This document shows, in pieces, positions 8,103-17,521 of a DNA stretch of 64,000 bases. The translations under genes and the position numbers were made by a program. The notes beneath the pieces are model-generated. The model was not told the DNA's origin. It did no database searches and saw only the letters and a program-made list of their open reading frames with translations. Origin of the DNA: Aminobacter carboxidus (GTDB lineage Bacteria > Pseudomonadota > Alphaproteobacteria > Rhizobiales > Rhizobiaceae); NCBI RefSeq assembly GCF_014863355.1, contig NZ_JACZEP010000001.1:558001-622000 (forward strand), given 5' to 3'. Within the stretch, counting starts at the first letter, position 1. The number at the start of each line of letters is the position of its first letter.

Positions 8103-8117
8103 GTTCCATTGTGGAAC
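8103..8117. promoter_or_regulatory. Candidate operator: GTTCC-N5-GGAAC inverted repeat
   Basis: A perfect 5+5 inverted repeat with a 5-base spacer sits in the 114-base divergent gap between the NUDIX and SRAP genes, 20 bases from the NUDIX start. It is not the alphaproteobacterial LexA box, which is a direct repeat GTTC-N7-GTTC. Regulator unknown. Confidence 0.35.
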
Positions 8118-8196
8118 AACCGACCATATCCGCTTTAGCGGTTGCGGCGGGTACGATCCATCGCCACTTTCAGGCGATGAACCGGAACTTGACCTG

Positions 8197-8973
8197 ATGT
8201 GCGGACGCATAGCGGTACTGGCATCGCCCGATGAGACCTCCGCCTTCCTGGGTGTTGGCGATCTCGAAAGCTTTCCGCCGCGCTACAATGTGGCGCCAAC
8301 CCAGCCGATCCTGGTGGTGATGGCAGGGCCGCAGCGCCGGCCGGGCTCGAACCTGCCGGACCGCATGGCGTTGCTGGCGCGCTGGGGCCTGATCCCGGCG
8401 TGGACCAAGAATCCCGCCGACATGCCGCTTCTGTTCAACGCACGTTCCGAATCGGCGATCGAAAAGGCCTCGTTCAAGACCGCGATGCGCCATCGCCGGG
8501 CGCTGATTCCGGTTTCGGGTTTCTACGAGTGGAAGAAGTTGCCGGGCAACCGGCGCCAGGCCTATTGGCTGAAGCCGCGCAAGGGCGGGCTGGTGGCGCT
8601 GGCCGGGCTGATGGAGACGTGGAGCGAGCCGGGCGGATCGGAAATGGATACGGCGGCGATCCTGACCACCAATGCGAGCGCCGACATCCTGCACATCCAC
8701 GATCGTATGCCGGTGGTGATCCAGCCCGAGGACTTTGCCCGCTGGCTCGACTGCCGCACCCAGGAGCCGCGCGACGTCGCTGAACTGATGCGTCCAGCAC
8801 AGCCCGATTTCTTCGAGCAGATCCCGGTGTCGGAGCTGGTCAACAAGGTCGCCAATGTCGGGCCGGAGACCCAGCAACGGGTCGAACCGCTGCCCGTAGC
8901 TGCGCCTGAGCGGGCAGCGAAGCCGAAGGTGGAAAAGAGCAAGCCGGACGATGGCCAGATGAAGCTGTTCTGA
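8197..8973 (+). CDS. SRAP/YedK-type protein (abasic-site DNA-protein crosslink)
   Basis: A 258-residue SOS-response-associated peptidase domain protein. The start was set at ATG 8197 because the second residue must be the reactive Cys (MCGRI), which after Met removal forms a thiazolidine crosslink to abasic sites in single-stranded DNA. Other active-site residues are visible: Asn in YNVAPTQ, Glu in FYEWKK, and His in HDRMPVVI. It shields abasic sites at replication forks from cleavage. The C-terminal 40 residues are Lys/Pro-rich and probably disordered. Divergent from the NUDIX gene, which could suit a shared DNA/nucleotide-damage theme (inference). Confidence 0.92.
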   Translation: MCGRIAVLASPDETSAFLGVGDLESFPPRYNVAPTQPILVVMAGPQRRPGSNLPDRMALLARWGLIPAWTKNPADMPLLFNARSESAIEKASFKTAMRHRRALIPVSGFYEWKKLPGNRRQAYWLKPRKGGLVALAGLMETWSEPGGSEMDTAAILTTNASADILHIHDRMPVVIQPEDFARWLDCRTQEPRDVAELMRPAQPDFFEQIPVSELVNKVANVGPETQQRVEPLPVAAPERAAKPKVEKSKPDDGQMKLF

Positions 8974-9116
8974 CGGGCACTGAGCCTGCCCTGACAGGCA
9001 CCAGGGCGCCGCACGTCCACTTCGGCGCTCAACGGACGCGCTGGCATCATGAATCCATGCGTCCTGCCTTCCAAAAACCGATTTCGATTTTCCAGGCGGT
9101 GCATTAGAAGAGCGGC

Positions 9117-9737
9117 GTGTCCACGCCCATTTTCTCCGCCGCCATCTCCGGTTTCCTGCTTGGTGCCTCGCTGATCATCGCGATTGGCGCGCAGAACGCA
9201 TTCATCCTGCGCCAGGGCCTGCTGCGCCAGCACGTGTTCATCCTGAGCCTGATCTGTGCGACCTCGGATGCGCTGTTGATCGGCGCCGGCGTTGCCGGGC
9301 TCGGCACGCTGATTGCCCAGTCGCCGCGCCTGATCACGGCGGTGACGGCGGGCGGCGCGCTGTTTTTGTTCACCTATGCTGTCATCGCCTTCCGGCGCGC
9401 GATGAAGCCCGAAGTGCTGCAGGCAGCCAAGTCAGGCGAAGCCAGGCTGTGGCCAGCGATCGCCGCCTGTCTCGCCTTCACCTTCCTCAACCCGCATGTC
9501 TATCTCGACACGGTGGTGCTGTTGGGCGGCCTTTCGGCCGCCTATGAGGGACAGGCACGCCTGGCCTATGGCCTGGGTGCTGCGTCGGCGTCGTTTGTCT
9601 GGTTCTTCGGGCTCGGCTACGGCGCCCGGCTTCTCGAGCCGGTGTTTGCCCGGCCTGCCGCATGGCGCGTGCTCGATGTCCTGATCGGCCTGGTGATGGC
9701 CGCGATCGGCCTGAGCCTGCTAAGCCGCCTTGTTTAG
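9117..9737 (+). CDS. LysE/ArgO-type amino-acid exporter
   Basis: A 206-residue inner-membrane protein with six hydrophobic segments and the LysE/ArgO signature GASLIIAIGAQNAFILRQGL (residues about 15-34), plus FTFLNPHVYLDTVVLLG in the middle. Members export basic amino acids such as lysine or arginine. It starts with GTG at 9117; no in-frame ATG lies close by. The gene is separate from SRAP, with a 143-base gap containing short GC-rich inverted repeats, and converges on a small minus-strand gene whose end overlaps it by 18 bases. No LysG/ArgP-type regulator gene is adjacent. Confidence 0.88.
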   Translation: MSTPIFSAAISGFLLGASLIIAIGAQNAFILRQGLLRQHVFILSLICATSDALLIGAGVAGLGTLIAQSPRLITAVTAGGALFLFTYAVIAFRRAMKPEVLQAAKSGEARLWPAIAACLAFTFLNPHVYLDTVVLLGGLSAAYEGQARLAYGLGAASASFVWFFGLGYGARLLEPVFARPAAWRVLDVLIGLVMAAIGLSLLSRLV

Positions 9738-9875
9738 CTTGAGCGGCGTCTTTTCTTTCTTCGGCGCGCAGATCAGCGCGGCGAGAATGGCGGCGGGGCC
9801 GATGGCCCGGTAGTGCTTGGTCAGTTCGGCGTACTGGCTACGCGCTCGGTCCTGATCGGATTGTTTTCGTTTCAT
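9720..9875 (-). CDS. Small basic hypothetical protein (51 aa)
   Basis: The start is ATG 9875 because a good ribosome-binding site (AGGGAAGAG) precedes it; an upstream ATG at 9917 would give 65 residues. The protein begins MKRKQSDQDRARSQYAEL, has a short hydrophobic stretch (AIGPAAILAALICAP) and ends in a Lys-rich tail. Its 3' end overlaps the convergent exporter gene by 18 bases. Too short for a family call; the strong RBS and biased codons favour a real gene. Confidence 0.55.
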   Translation of the reverse strand: MKRKQSDQDRARSQYAELTKHYRAIGPAAILAALICAPKKEKTPLKLNKAA

Positions 9876-9917
9876 CGGTCTCTTCCCTAAAGTCAGCTCT
9901 GTTGAGAGCGGCTGCAT

Positions 9918-10267
9918 TTGCTTACGGATTCGGTCGAATTCGTGGCAGTGCGGCGCCTTTTATCCGGGCGATGTTTCATTACGGTGCCGGGATGTTTAAC
10001 AAAGTGTTTCAGTACTGCTTCCGTTCCGGTCGGCGCGGTAAAGTTTCATATCGATGCGTCTTGACGGCAACAGCTTCGTGAGGCGATAAAGCCCGTGATG
10101 AAAACGTCTTTCGCCATTTCCGGCATTTGCATTATTGGCTAGCGTTCGCGCTGGTCAGGACGTTTTCGCCTCATCTTCACCAAAGACAGGTTGAACGCCC
10201 AGGCCAGCAGGCCACGGCGGCGCGCGTCCATTTGGACGCGCAAAGGACGCCGTGAAACTAAAATTGG
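9918..10267. other. Intergenic region upstream of cysS
   Basis: About 350 bases of lower-GC sequence without a convincing gene. It should hold the promoters of the small minus-strand gene and of cysS. The only distinct structure is a perfect hairpin at 10222-10241, annotated separately. No tRNA, IS end or further ORF with coding character was seen. Confidence 0.5.
10222..10241 (+). other. Perfect hairpin in cysS upstream region
   Basis: The arms GCGCGTCC (10222-10229) and GGACGCGC (10234-10241) close an ATTT loop, a very stable stem. It is followed by CAAAGGACGCC, not by a T-run, so termination is doubtful. It lies 84 bases before the cysS start, ahead of a second palindrome. Confidence 0.5.
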
Positions 10268-10312
10268 GTGCATGATCCTTTCCGAAAATCGGAGATTTTC
10301 GGGGTCATGCAC
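10268..10312. repeat. Rhizobial GCATGATCC-type palindromic repeat
   Basis: A 45-base imperfect palindrome: outer arms GTGCATGA/TCATGCAC, inner arms CGAAAATC/GATTTTCG around a GGA centre. It resembles the dispersed intergenic palindrome of Rhizobiales genomes (GCATGATC...GGTTTTCGG...GATCATGC). It ends 12 bases before the cysS ATG, so it must lie in the cysS mRNA leader unless transcription begins inside it. Confidence 0.75.
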
Positions 10313-10324
10313 ACGGGGAGTTCT

Positions 10325-11761
10325 ATGTCTGAAGCATCGATGAAGTCCGGGGCATTCAAGGGCCTTCGCCTTACCAACACGCTGACGCGCACGAAGGAAG
10401 ACTTCGTGCCGATCGATCCGCAAAACGTGCGGATGTATGTCTGCGGGCCGACGGTCTACGACTTCGCCCATATCGGCAATGCGCGCCCGGCTATCGTATT
10501 CGACGTGCTGTTCAGGCTGTTGCGCCATGTCTATGGCGAGCGTGCCGTCACCTATGTGCGCAACCTCACCGACCTCGACGACAAGATCAACGCACGCGCC
10601 CTGCGTGACTTTCCCGATCTGCCGCTCAACGAGGCAATCAGGCGCGTCACCGAAAAGACGGCGAACCAGTACCAGGCCGACGTCAAGGCGCTCGGCTGCC
10701 TCGAGCCGACGGTGGAGCCGCGCGCGACTGAGTTCGTGCTCGCGCGGCCGGATGGCAAGACAGATATGGTTTCGTTGATTCAACGTCTTATCGAACGCGG
10801 CCATGCCTATGAAGCGCAAGGCGAAGTGCTGTTCGACACCGGCTCGATGGAGGACTACGGCCAGCTGTCGAAGCGCAATCTCGACGAACAGCAGGCCGGC
10901 GCGCGCGTCGAGGTCGAGGCGCACAAGAAGAACCCTGGCGACTTCGTCTTGTGGAAGGCATCCTCGGCGGAAGAGCCGGGCTGGGAAAGCCCCTGGGGCC
11001 GCGGCCGTCCGGGCTGGCACATCGAGTGCTCGGCGATGGCGTCGGCCTATCTCGGCGAGGTCTTCGACATCCATGGCGGCGGGCTCGACCTGATCTTCCC
11101 GCATCATGAGAACGAGATCGCCCAGTCGCGCTGCGCCCACGGCACCGAGGTGATGGCCAATTACTGGATGCACAACGGCTTCCTGCAGGTCGAAGGCCAG
11201 AAGATGTCCAAGAGCCTGGGCAACTTCTTCACCATCCAGGAACTGCTGGCGACCGAGAGTTTCGGCGGCCGCGCCTGGCCGGGTGAGGTTCTGCGCCTGG
11301 CCATGCTGATGACGCATTATCGCGAGCCGATCGACTTTTCCGTGCGCAAGCTGGAGGAGGCGGAGAACACGCTGCGCAAATGGAAGCGCGCGGCCGACAG
11401 CGCCGGCGATGCCGAAGGTCAGGTGCCCGCGTCGCTGATTGCCGCGCTCAGCGACGATCTTGCCACGTCGAGTGTCTTCCAGGGCCTGTCGCAGCTGGCC
11501 AGTGAAGCCGGTGGCAACGTCACCGCCGCAGCCGAACTCAAGGCAGCGCTGCTGTTCCTCGGCTTCGGGCTCGAGGCGGCCGAGGTCGACGAGGTGGCGG
11601 TCGCCGCAACCATCGCGCGCCGGCTGGAGCTGATCAACGCCAGGAACTGGGCCGAGGCAGATCGTATCCGCGACGAGCTTCTGGCCCAGGGCGTGCAGCT
11701 GAAGGACGGCAAGGACCCGGTGAGTGGCGAACGTGTGACGACCTGGGAAGTGAAGCGCTGA
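10325..11761 (+). CDS. cysS: Cysteine--tRNA ligase
   Basis: A 478-residue class I aminoacyl-tRNA synthetase that charges tRNA-Cys. Visible motifs are the zinc-binding/catalytic [18 protein letters not shown] (HIGH equivalent), the tRNA/Zn region [31 protein letters not shown] and the KMSKS loop ([10 protein letters not shown]). The C-terminal DALR-like helical domain is present. I chose ATG 10325 because GGGGAG lies 6 bases upstream; an in-frame ATG inside the palindrome at 10307 has no Shine-Dalgarno. The stop overlaps the next short frame as TGATG. The leader carries two strong secondary structures. Confidence 0.97.
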   Translation: MSEASMKSGAFKGLRLTNTLTRTKEDFVPIDPQNVRMYVCGPTVYDFAHIGNARPAIVFDVLFRLLRHVYGERAVTYVRNLTDLDDKINARALRDFPDLPLNEAIRRVTEKTANQYQADVKALGCLEPTVEPRATEFVLARPDGKTDMVSLIQRLIERGHAYEAQGEVLFDTGSMEDYGQLSKRNLDEQQAGARVEVEAHKKNPGDFVLWKASSAEEPGWESPWGRGRPGWHIECSAMASAYLGEVFDIHGGGLDLIFPHHENEIAQSRCAHGTEVMANYWMHNGFLQVEGQKMSKSLGNFFTIQELLATESFGGRAWPGEVLRLAMLMTHYREPIDFSVRKLEEAENTLRKWKRAADSAGDAEGQVPASLIAALSDDLATSSVFQGLSQLASEAGGNVTAAAELKAALLFLGFGLEAAEVDEVAVAATIARRLELINARNWAEADRIRDELLAQGVQLKDGKDPVSGERVTTWEVKR

Positions 11762-11961
11762 TGCTGGCGGGGCCGAGTGTGGATGGCAGTTCGCCCCTTC
11801 GGCCCCGTCGGGCAGCGTACACGCTTCGTCTTGAGCAGGACGGCTGGACCATCCTCCGGTTCTGGAATGACGACGTTGTTCGCGATATGGATGAGGTCTG
11901 CCAGCACATCGTGATCTCGGCCGGAACGGCCGTCCGCATGAAGGAGGAGTTCGTGCAATGA
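11761..11961 (+). pseudogene. Remnant of a DUF559 (Vsr-like endonuclease fold) gene
   Basis: A 66-codon frame. Its segment RLEQDGWTILRFWNDDVVRDMDEVCQHI is the C-terminal beta-alpha unit of DUF559 proteins (consensus L...GW.VLRFWN.(E/D)V). The preceding VDGSSPLRPRRAAY looks like a collapsed VDG..H......D.(R)R. core. The first ~70 residues of a normal ~115-residue DUF559 protein are missing. The frame is still open, overlaps cysS by one base at its start and the VOC gene by 4 bases (ATGA) at its end, so it may still be translated and couple cysS to the genes below. Confidence 0.65.
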
Positions 11962-12338
11962 TCGACCACACTGGAATTTCAGTCGCCGACTTCGACAAGG
12001 CGCAGTCGTTTTACGACAAGGCTTTCGCGCCGCTCGGCGCGTCGCTGCTGATGATGGTGCCGGGCGAACACACTGGCGGCGTCAAGGTTGGTGGCTATGG
12101 CCGCGAGCGGCCGGTGTTCTGGCTGCACGAAGCGCCGGCCGGGCCGGGACGTCACTATGCGTTCACCGCTCGCAGCCGCGCCGAGGTCGATGCGTTTTAT
12201 CAGGCAGCGATAGCAGCCGGCGGCAAGGACAATGGCGGGCCGGGACCGCGGCCGCATTATCATCCCGACTATTACGCCGCCTTCGTCTTCGATCCCGATG
12301 GCAACAACATCGAGGCGGTGTGCCATGTGCCGGCATGA
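11958..12338 (+). CDS. VOC-family (glyoxalase/bleomycin-resistance fold) protein
   Basis: A 126-residue single vicinal-oxygen-chelate domain: opening MIDHTGISVADFDKAQSFYDKAFAPLGA, metal-site His near the N-terminus, HYAFTARSRAEVDAFYQAA, and the closing FVFDPDGNNIEAVCH with the C-terminal Glu ligand. VOC proteins bind divalent metal and act on diverse small molecules (lyases, dioxygenases, drug-binding proteins). It overlaps the upstream DUF559 remnant by ATGA and is followed after 12 bases by the first GFA gene. Two such modules or a dimer are needed for an active site. Substrate unknown. Confidence 0.88.
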   Translation: MIDHTGISVADFDKAQSFYDKAFAPLGASLLMMVPGEHTGGVKVGGYGRERPVFWLHEAPAGPGRHYAFTARSRAEVDAFYQAAIAAGGKDNGGPGPRPHYHPDYYAAFVFDPDGNNIEAVCHVPA

Positions 12339-12350
12339 GGAAACGCTGCG

Positions 12351-12842
12351 ATGAGCCTCGATAACAGGCCTGTCTACTCCGGCGGCTGCCAGTGCGGTGC
12401 GGTGCGCTTCCATGTCGAGGGCGCGCTCGGCGATGCGTCGGTGTGCCATTGCCGCATGTGCCAGAAGGCATTCGGCAATTTCTATGCCCCGCTGGTCTCG
12501 GTGCGGCAGGCGAAACTGACCTGGACGCGCGGCGAGCCGAAGAAGTTCCGCTCGTCGAACTTCGGCGTGCGCGGTTTCTGCGGCGACTGCGGCACGCCGC
12601 TGACCTTCGAGGCGCCCGACGGGGTGGCGCTGGCGATCGCTGCCTTCGACGAGCCGGAGGAGATCGCGCCGACCGTGCAGTGGGGGCTCGAGGGCAAGCT
12701 GCCCTATGTCGACCATGTCCACGAGCTCAAGGGCTATTCGACTGAGGAGGACCCCGAAGCGGCGGATTTCGTCAACGACATCGTCTCTTTCCAGCATCCC
12801 GACCACGACACCGATCAATGGCCACCGAAGGAGCGCAAATGA
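12351..12842 (+). CDS. GFA-family zinc protein, copy 1
   Basis: A 163-residue GFA-domain protein (named for glutathione-dependent formaldehyde-activating enzyme, also CENP-V fold). The three zinc-binding clusters are intact: GGCQCGAVRF, CHCRMCQKAFG and CGDCGTPL. The family binds two structural zincs; for many members the formaldehyde-glutathione role is doubtful and no reaction is established. It is the first of three consecutive paralogues ending in a shared SFQHPDHDTDQWP-type tail. Its stop overlaps the next gene's start as ATGA, which implies one polycistronic message. Confidence 0.9.
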   Translation: MSLDNRPVYSGGCQCGAVRFHVEGALGDASVCHCRMCQKAFGNFYAPLVSVRQAKLTWTRGEPKKFRSSNFGVRGFCGDCGTPLTFEAPDGVALAIAAFDEPEEIAPTVQWGLEGKLPYVDHVHELKGYSTEEDPEAADFVNDIVSFQHPDHDTDQWPPKERK

Positions 12843-13308
12843 CTGTGATGACCGGCGGGTGTCAATGCGGGGCGGTGCGCTATCGCATCGACCAGGCGCT
12901 GGAGAATGCGCATATCTGCCATTGCCGCATGTGCCAGAAGGCCTCCGGCAATTACTTCCAGCCGCTGGCGCGCACGCCCAAGGCCAGTTTTGCCGTGACG
13001 CGCGGCGAGGTCGGCTGGTTCCAGTCGTCCGACATCGTGCGGCGCGGCTTCTGCCGCGACTGCGGCACGCCGCTTTTGTTCGACGTCGTTGCGCGCGACA
13101 CGATCAACGTCGTGCTCGGTGCGCTCGACGATCCGGATGCGGTGAAGCCGACATTCCAGTGCGGGTCGGCTGAGAAGATGCCATGGTTCGGCGAGCTCGA
13201 CACGGTGGAATTGTCGGCGGACGAAACGGCCTGGTATGCCGCGGTCGCCCCTTCGAACCACCAGCATCCGGACCACGACACTGAACAATGGCCAGCGGAG
13301 AAAAGGTC

Positions 13309-13312
<4 letters not shown>
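12839..13312 (+). CDS. GFA-family zinc protein, copy 2
   Basis: A 157-residue GFA protein with GGCQCGAVRY, CHCRMCQKASG and CRDCGTPL clusters and an HQHPDHDTEQWP tail like its neighbour. I chose ATG 12839 (AAGGAG five bases upstream, ATGA overlap with copy 1) over ATG 12818, which lies within copy 1. The middle of the protein (FDVVARDTINVVLGALDDPDAVKP) differs from copies 1 and 3, suggesting specialised ligand binding after duplication (inference). Confidence 0.9.
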
Positions 13313-14738
<1,426 letters not shown>

Positions 14739-14740
14739 CT

Positions 14741-16357
14741 ATGGCACGCGAACGCATCTATCTCTTCGACACGACGCTGCGCGACGGCCAGCAGACGCCG
14801 GGCATCGACTTTTCCGTCGAGGACAAGATCGCGATCGCTGCCATGCTCGACGAGTTCGGGCTCGATTATGTCGAGGGCGGTTACCCCGGCGCCAACCCGA
14901 CCGACACTGCCTTCTTTCAGGAAAAGCGGACGAAGCGGGCGAAGTTCGTCGCCTTCGGCATGACCAAGCGGGCAGGGGTGTCGGCGTCCAACGACCCCGG
15001 CCTTGCTACGCTGCTCCAGGCCAAGTCGGACGGCATCTGCTACGTCGCCAAGAGTTGGGACTACCATGTCCGCGTCGCGCTTGGCGTCACCAACGAGGAG
15101 AATTTGGAGTCGATCCGCGCCTCGGTCGAGGCGGCAGGTGCCGCCGGCAAGGAGCCGATGGTCGATTGCGAGCATTTCTTCGACGGCTTCAAGGCCAATC
15201 CCGATTATGCGCTCGCCTGCGCCACGACAGCCTATGACGCCGGCGCGCGCTGGGTGGTTCTGTGCGACACCAATGGCGGCACCCAGCCGTCGGAAGTGCG
15301 CGAGATCGTCGCCAAGGTGATCGCTTCGGGCATTCCGGGTGCGCATCTCGGCATCCATGCCCATGACGACACCGGCCAGGCGGTGGCCAATTCGCTGGCC
15401 GCCATCGAAGCCGGCGTGCGCCAGGTGCAGGGCACGATCAACGGCATCGGCGAGCGCTGCGGCAACGCCAATCTGGTGACAATCATCCCGACCCTGGCGC
15501 TCAAGCCGCATTTCGCCCAACGTTTCGAAACAGGCGTCTCGGGCGAGGCTTTGGCGGGCATTTCACGGCTGTCGCGGGCGTTCGACGAATTGCTCAATCG
15601 CGCGCCCGAAGCGCAGTCGCCTTATGTCGGCGCATCCGCCTTTGCCACCAAGGCAGGCATCCATGCGTCGGCTATTGTCAAGGAACCCAAGACCTACGAG
15701 CATGTTCCGCCGGAAACGGTGGGCAACCGCCGCAAGGTGATGGTGTCGGACCAGGGCGGCAAGGCCAACTTCATCGCCGAGCTCAGGCGGCGCGGCATCG
15801 ACGTGCCCAAGGACGACCGTCGGCTCGATTCACTGATCGCGGTTGTCAAGGAGCGCGAGGCCGAGGGCTATGCCTATGAAGGCGCGGACGCCAGCTTCGA
15901 ACTTCTGGCGCGGAGCATGCTGCACAGCGTGCCGGAGTTCTTCCGCGTGACCTCGTTCCGCTGCCTTGTCGAACGCCGTTTCGACGCCAATGGCAATCTC
16001 AAGACCGTTTCGGAAGCGGTAGTGAAGGTCATGGTCGACGGCGAGGAGAAGATGTCGGTGGCCGAGGGCGACGGGCCGATAAACGCACTCGACATCGCGT
16101 TGCGCAAGGATCTCGGCAAGTTCCAGGACGAGATCGGCGACCTCGAACTGGTCGACTACAAGGTGCGTATCCTCAATGGCGGCACCGAGGCGATAACCCG
16201 CGTGCTGATAGAATCGCACGACAGCACTGGGGCGCGCTGGTGGACGGTCGGCGTGTCGACCAACATCATCGATGCCTCGTTCCAGGCGCTGATGGATTCG
16301 ATCATCTACAAGCTGATGAAGAACCGCGAGATGGCGGGACTGGTCGCCGCGGAGTAA
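14741..16357 (+). CDS. cimA: (R)-citramalate synthase
   Basis: A 538-residue enzyme of the HMG-CoA-lyase-like/LeuA family. The N-terminal catalytic barrel shows DTTLRDGQQTPGIDFS, the metal/His motif GIHAHDDTGQAVANS and GTINGIGERCGNANL; the C-terminal ~150 residues form a LeuA-type regulatory domain. CimA condenses pyruvate with acetyl-CoA to citramalate, a threonine-independent route to 2-oxobutyrate and isoleucine; LeuA-like 2-isopropylmalate synthase is the main alternative but sequence length and the GGYPGANPTD motif favour CimA. ATG 14741 is preferred over ATG 14735 because AGGG then has proper spacing. C-terminal feedback regulation by isoleucine is likely by family. Confidence 0.9.
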   Translation: MARERIYLFDTTLRDGQQTPGIDFSVEDKIAIAAMLDEFGLDYVEGGYPGANPTDTAFFQEKRTKRAKFVAFGMTKRAGVSASNDPGLATLLQAKSDGICYVAKSWDYHVRVALGVTNEENLESIRASVEAAGAAGKEPMVDCEHFFDGFKANPDYALACATTAYDAGARWVVLCDTNGGTQPSEVREIVAKVIASGIPGAHLGIHAHDDTGQAVANSLAAIEAGVRQVQGTINGIGERCGNANLVTIIPTLALKPHFAQRFETGVSGEALAGISRLSRAFDELLNRAPEAQSPYVGASAFATKAGIHASAIVKEPKTYEHVPPETVGNRRKVMVSDQGGKANFIAELRRRGIDVPKDDRRLDSLIAVVKEREAEGYAYEGADASFELLARSMLHSVPEFFRVTSFRCLVERRFDANGNLKTVSEAVVKVMVDGEEKMSVAEGDGPINALDIALRKDLGKFQDEIGDLELVDYKVRILNGGTEAITRVLIESHDSTGARWWTVGVSTNIIDASFQALMDSIIYKLMKNREMAGLVAAE

Positions 16358-16484
16358 GCGCCGCCAGCCGGCATGAGCCAGCAGCAACGGCTGGCCCTGT
16401 CGATTGATCCATCAATGAAAAGCGGCTGGACCATCAGTATTTTGAAATGGCTTGCGTTGTCGGGCGGGCGCATAGGTTCGCGCC

Positions 16485-17393
16485 ATGAGCATCAACACGC
16501 CTGTAATTACCAAGGACGAAGCCACCCGCGGCTTCCTGTTTGCCCTGTCAGCCTATCTGATGTGGGGTTTCTTGCCCTTCTACATGAAGGCCGTGGCGCA
16601 CATTCCCGCACCTGAGGTCATCGCACACCGCATCACCTGGTCGATTCCAATCGCTGCGTTGCTGCTGTGGTGGCTTGGCCGAACCTCTGACATCGGGACG
16701 GCCCTGCGCACCCCGCGCACGCTGGCCATGGGCACACTGACGGCGACGCTGATCACCATCAACTGGGGTGTCTATGTCTGGGCCATCGGCAACGACCGGG
16801 CGCTCGAAACCGCGCTTGGCTACTACATTAATCCGCTGTTTTCCGTGTTCCTCGGTGCCATCGTGCTGGGCGAGAAGCTGACGCGGGCCCAGATGGTGGC
16901 GATCGCACTGGCGGCCGTTGCAGTTGCGCTTTTGACCTGGGAAACGGGCGGCTTGCCCTGGGTTTCGATCGTGCTGGCGCTGTCGTGGGGCTTTTACGCC
17001 CTGTTCAAGAAGACACTGCCGATCGGCCCGGCACAGGGCTTCTTCCTCGAGGTGCTGATCCTCGGCATCCCCGCGCTCGCCTACATCGTCTACCTGCAGG
17101 CGACCGGCGTCGGCCATTTTGGCACCACCGGGATGAGCGACGTCTGGCTAATGCTCGGCTGCGGCGTGGTGACAGCCGTGCCGCTGATCCTGTTTGCCAA
17201 CGGTGCCAAGCTGCTCCGCATGTCGACGATCGGCATCATGCAATACATCGCCCCGACGATGATCTTCGTCATTGCGATCTTCATCTTCAAGGAGCCGTTC
17301 TCAAGCGAACGCGCGGTCGCCTTCGCCCTGATCTGGGCAGCACTGGCGATCTATACCTGGTCGATGTTTTCGGAGCGTGCCAGGAACGGCTGA
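16485..17393 (+). CDS. rarD: RarD-type EamA/DMT transporter
   Basis: A 302-residue inner-membrane protein with about ten transmembrane helices, typical of RarD (GFLFALSAYLMWGFLPFYMKAV at residues 14-35; ETALGYYINPLFSVFLGAIVLGEKL; LLRMSTIGIMQYIAPTMIF near the end). RarD proteins belong to the drug/metabolite transporter superfamily; their name comes from chloramphenicol sensitivity and their substrates are not established. It stands alone, 127 bases after cimA, and converges on the LOG gene over a gap with a GC-rich hairpin. Confidence 0.9.
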   Translation: MSINTPVITKDEATRGFLFALSAYLMWGFLPFYMKAVAHIPAPEVIAHRITWSIPIAALLLWWLGRTSDIGTALRTPRTLAMGTLTATLITINWGVYVWAIGNDRALETALGYYINPLFSVFLGAIVLGEKLTRAQMVAIALAAVAVALLTWETGGLPWVSIVLALSWGFYALFKKTLPIGPAQGFFLEVLILGIPALAYIVYLQATGVGHFGTTGMSDVWLMLGCGVVTAVPLILFANGAKLLRMSTIGIMQYIAPTMIFVIAIFIFKEPFSSERAVAFALIWAALAIYTWSMFSERARNG

Positions 17394-17470
17394 GTTTCAG
17401 GTGAGGCCGGCCCGCAAAGGTCGGCTATCTGCACTTCTGGTGCTCGCGTTGCCGAATGTAGGCCTCTTAG

Positions 17471-17497
17471 GCTCGGCCTGGCCTGAAACGGCCGAGC
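17471..17497. terminator. Hairpin between convergent rarD and LOG genes
   Basis: A perfect 8-bp stem GCTCGGCC (17471-17478)/GGCCGAGC (17490-17497) with an 11-base loop, placed 77 bases after the rarD stop and 25 bases after the LOG stop. It lacks a T-run on either strand, so it is a weak terminator candidate by sequence and strong only by position. Confidence 0.4.
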
Positions 17498-17521
17498 GTG
17501 CTTCCGGTTCGACGCGAAAAC

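Noticed and set aside
8103-8117. LexA (SOS) box upstream of the SRAP gene
   Set aside because: The alphaproteobacterial LexA site is a direct repeat GTTC-N7-GTTC; the sequence here is an inverted repeat GTTC-N7-GAAC, so I list it only as an unnamed operator candidate.
8974-9010. GC-rich short inverted repeats after the SRAP gene as a terminator
   Set aside because: The stems are short and there is no T-run; only suggestive, so not annotated.
10139-11998. Minus-strand 619-codon frame over cysS
   Set aside because: Shadow frame of cysS; no motif, and cysS is certain on the plus strand.
16373-16615. Short plus-strand frame ahead of rarD
   Set aside because: It overlaps the confident rarD start in another frame and has no coding character or ribosome-binding site of its own.
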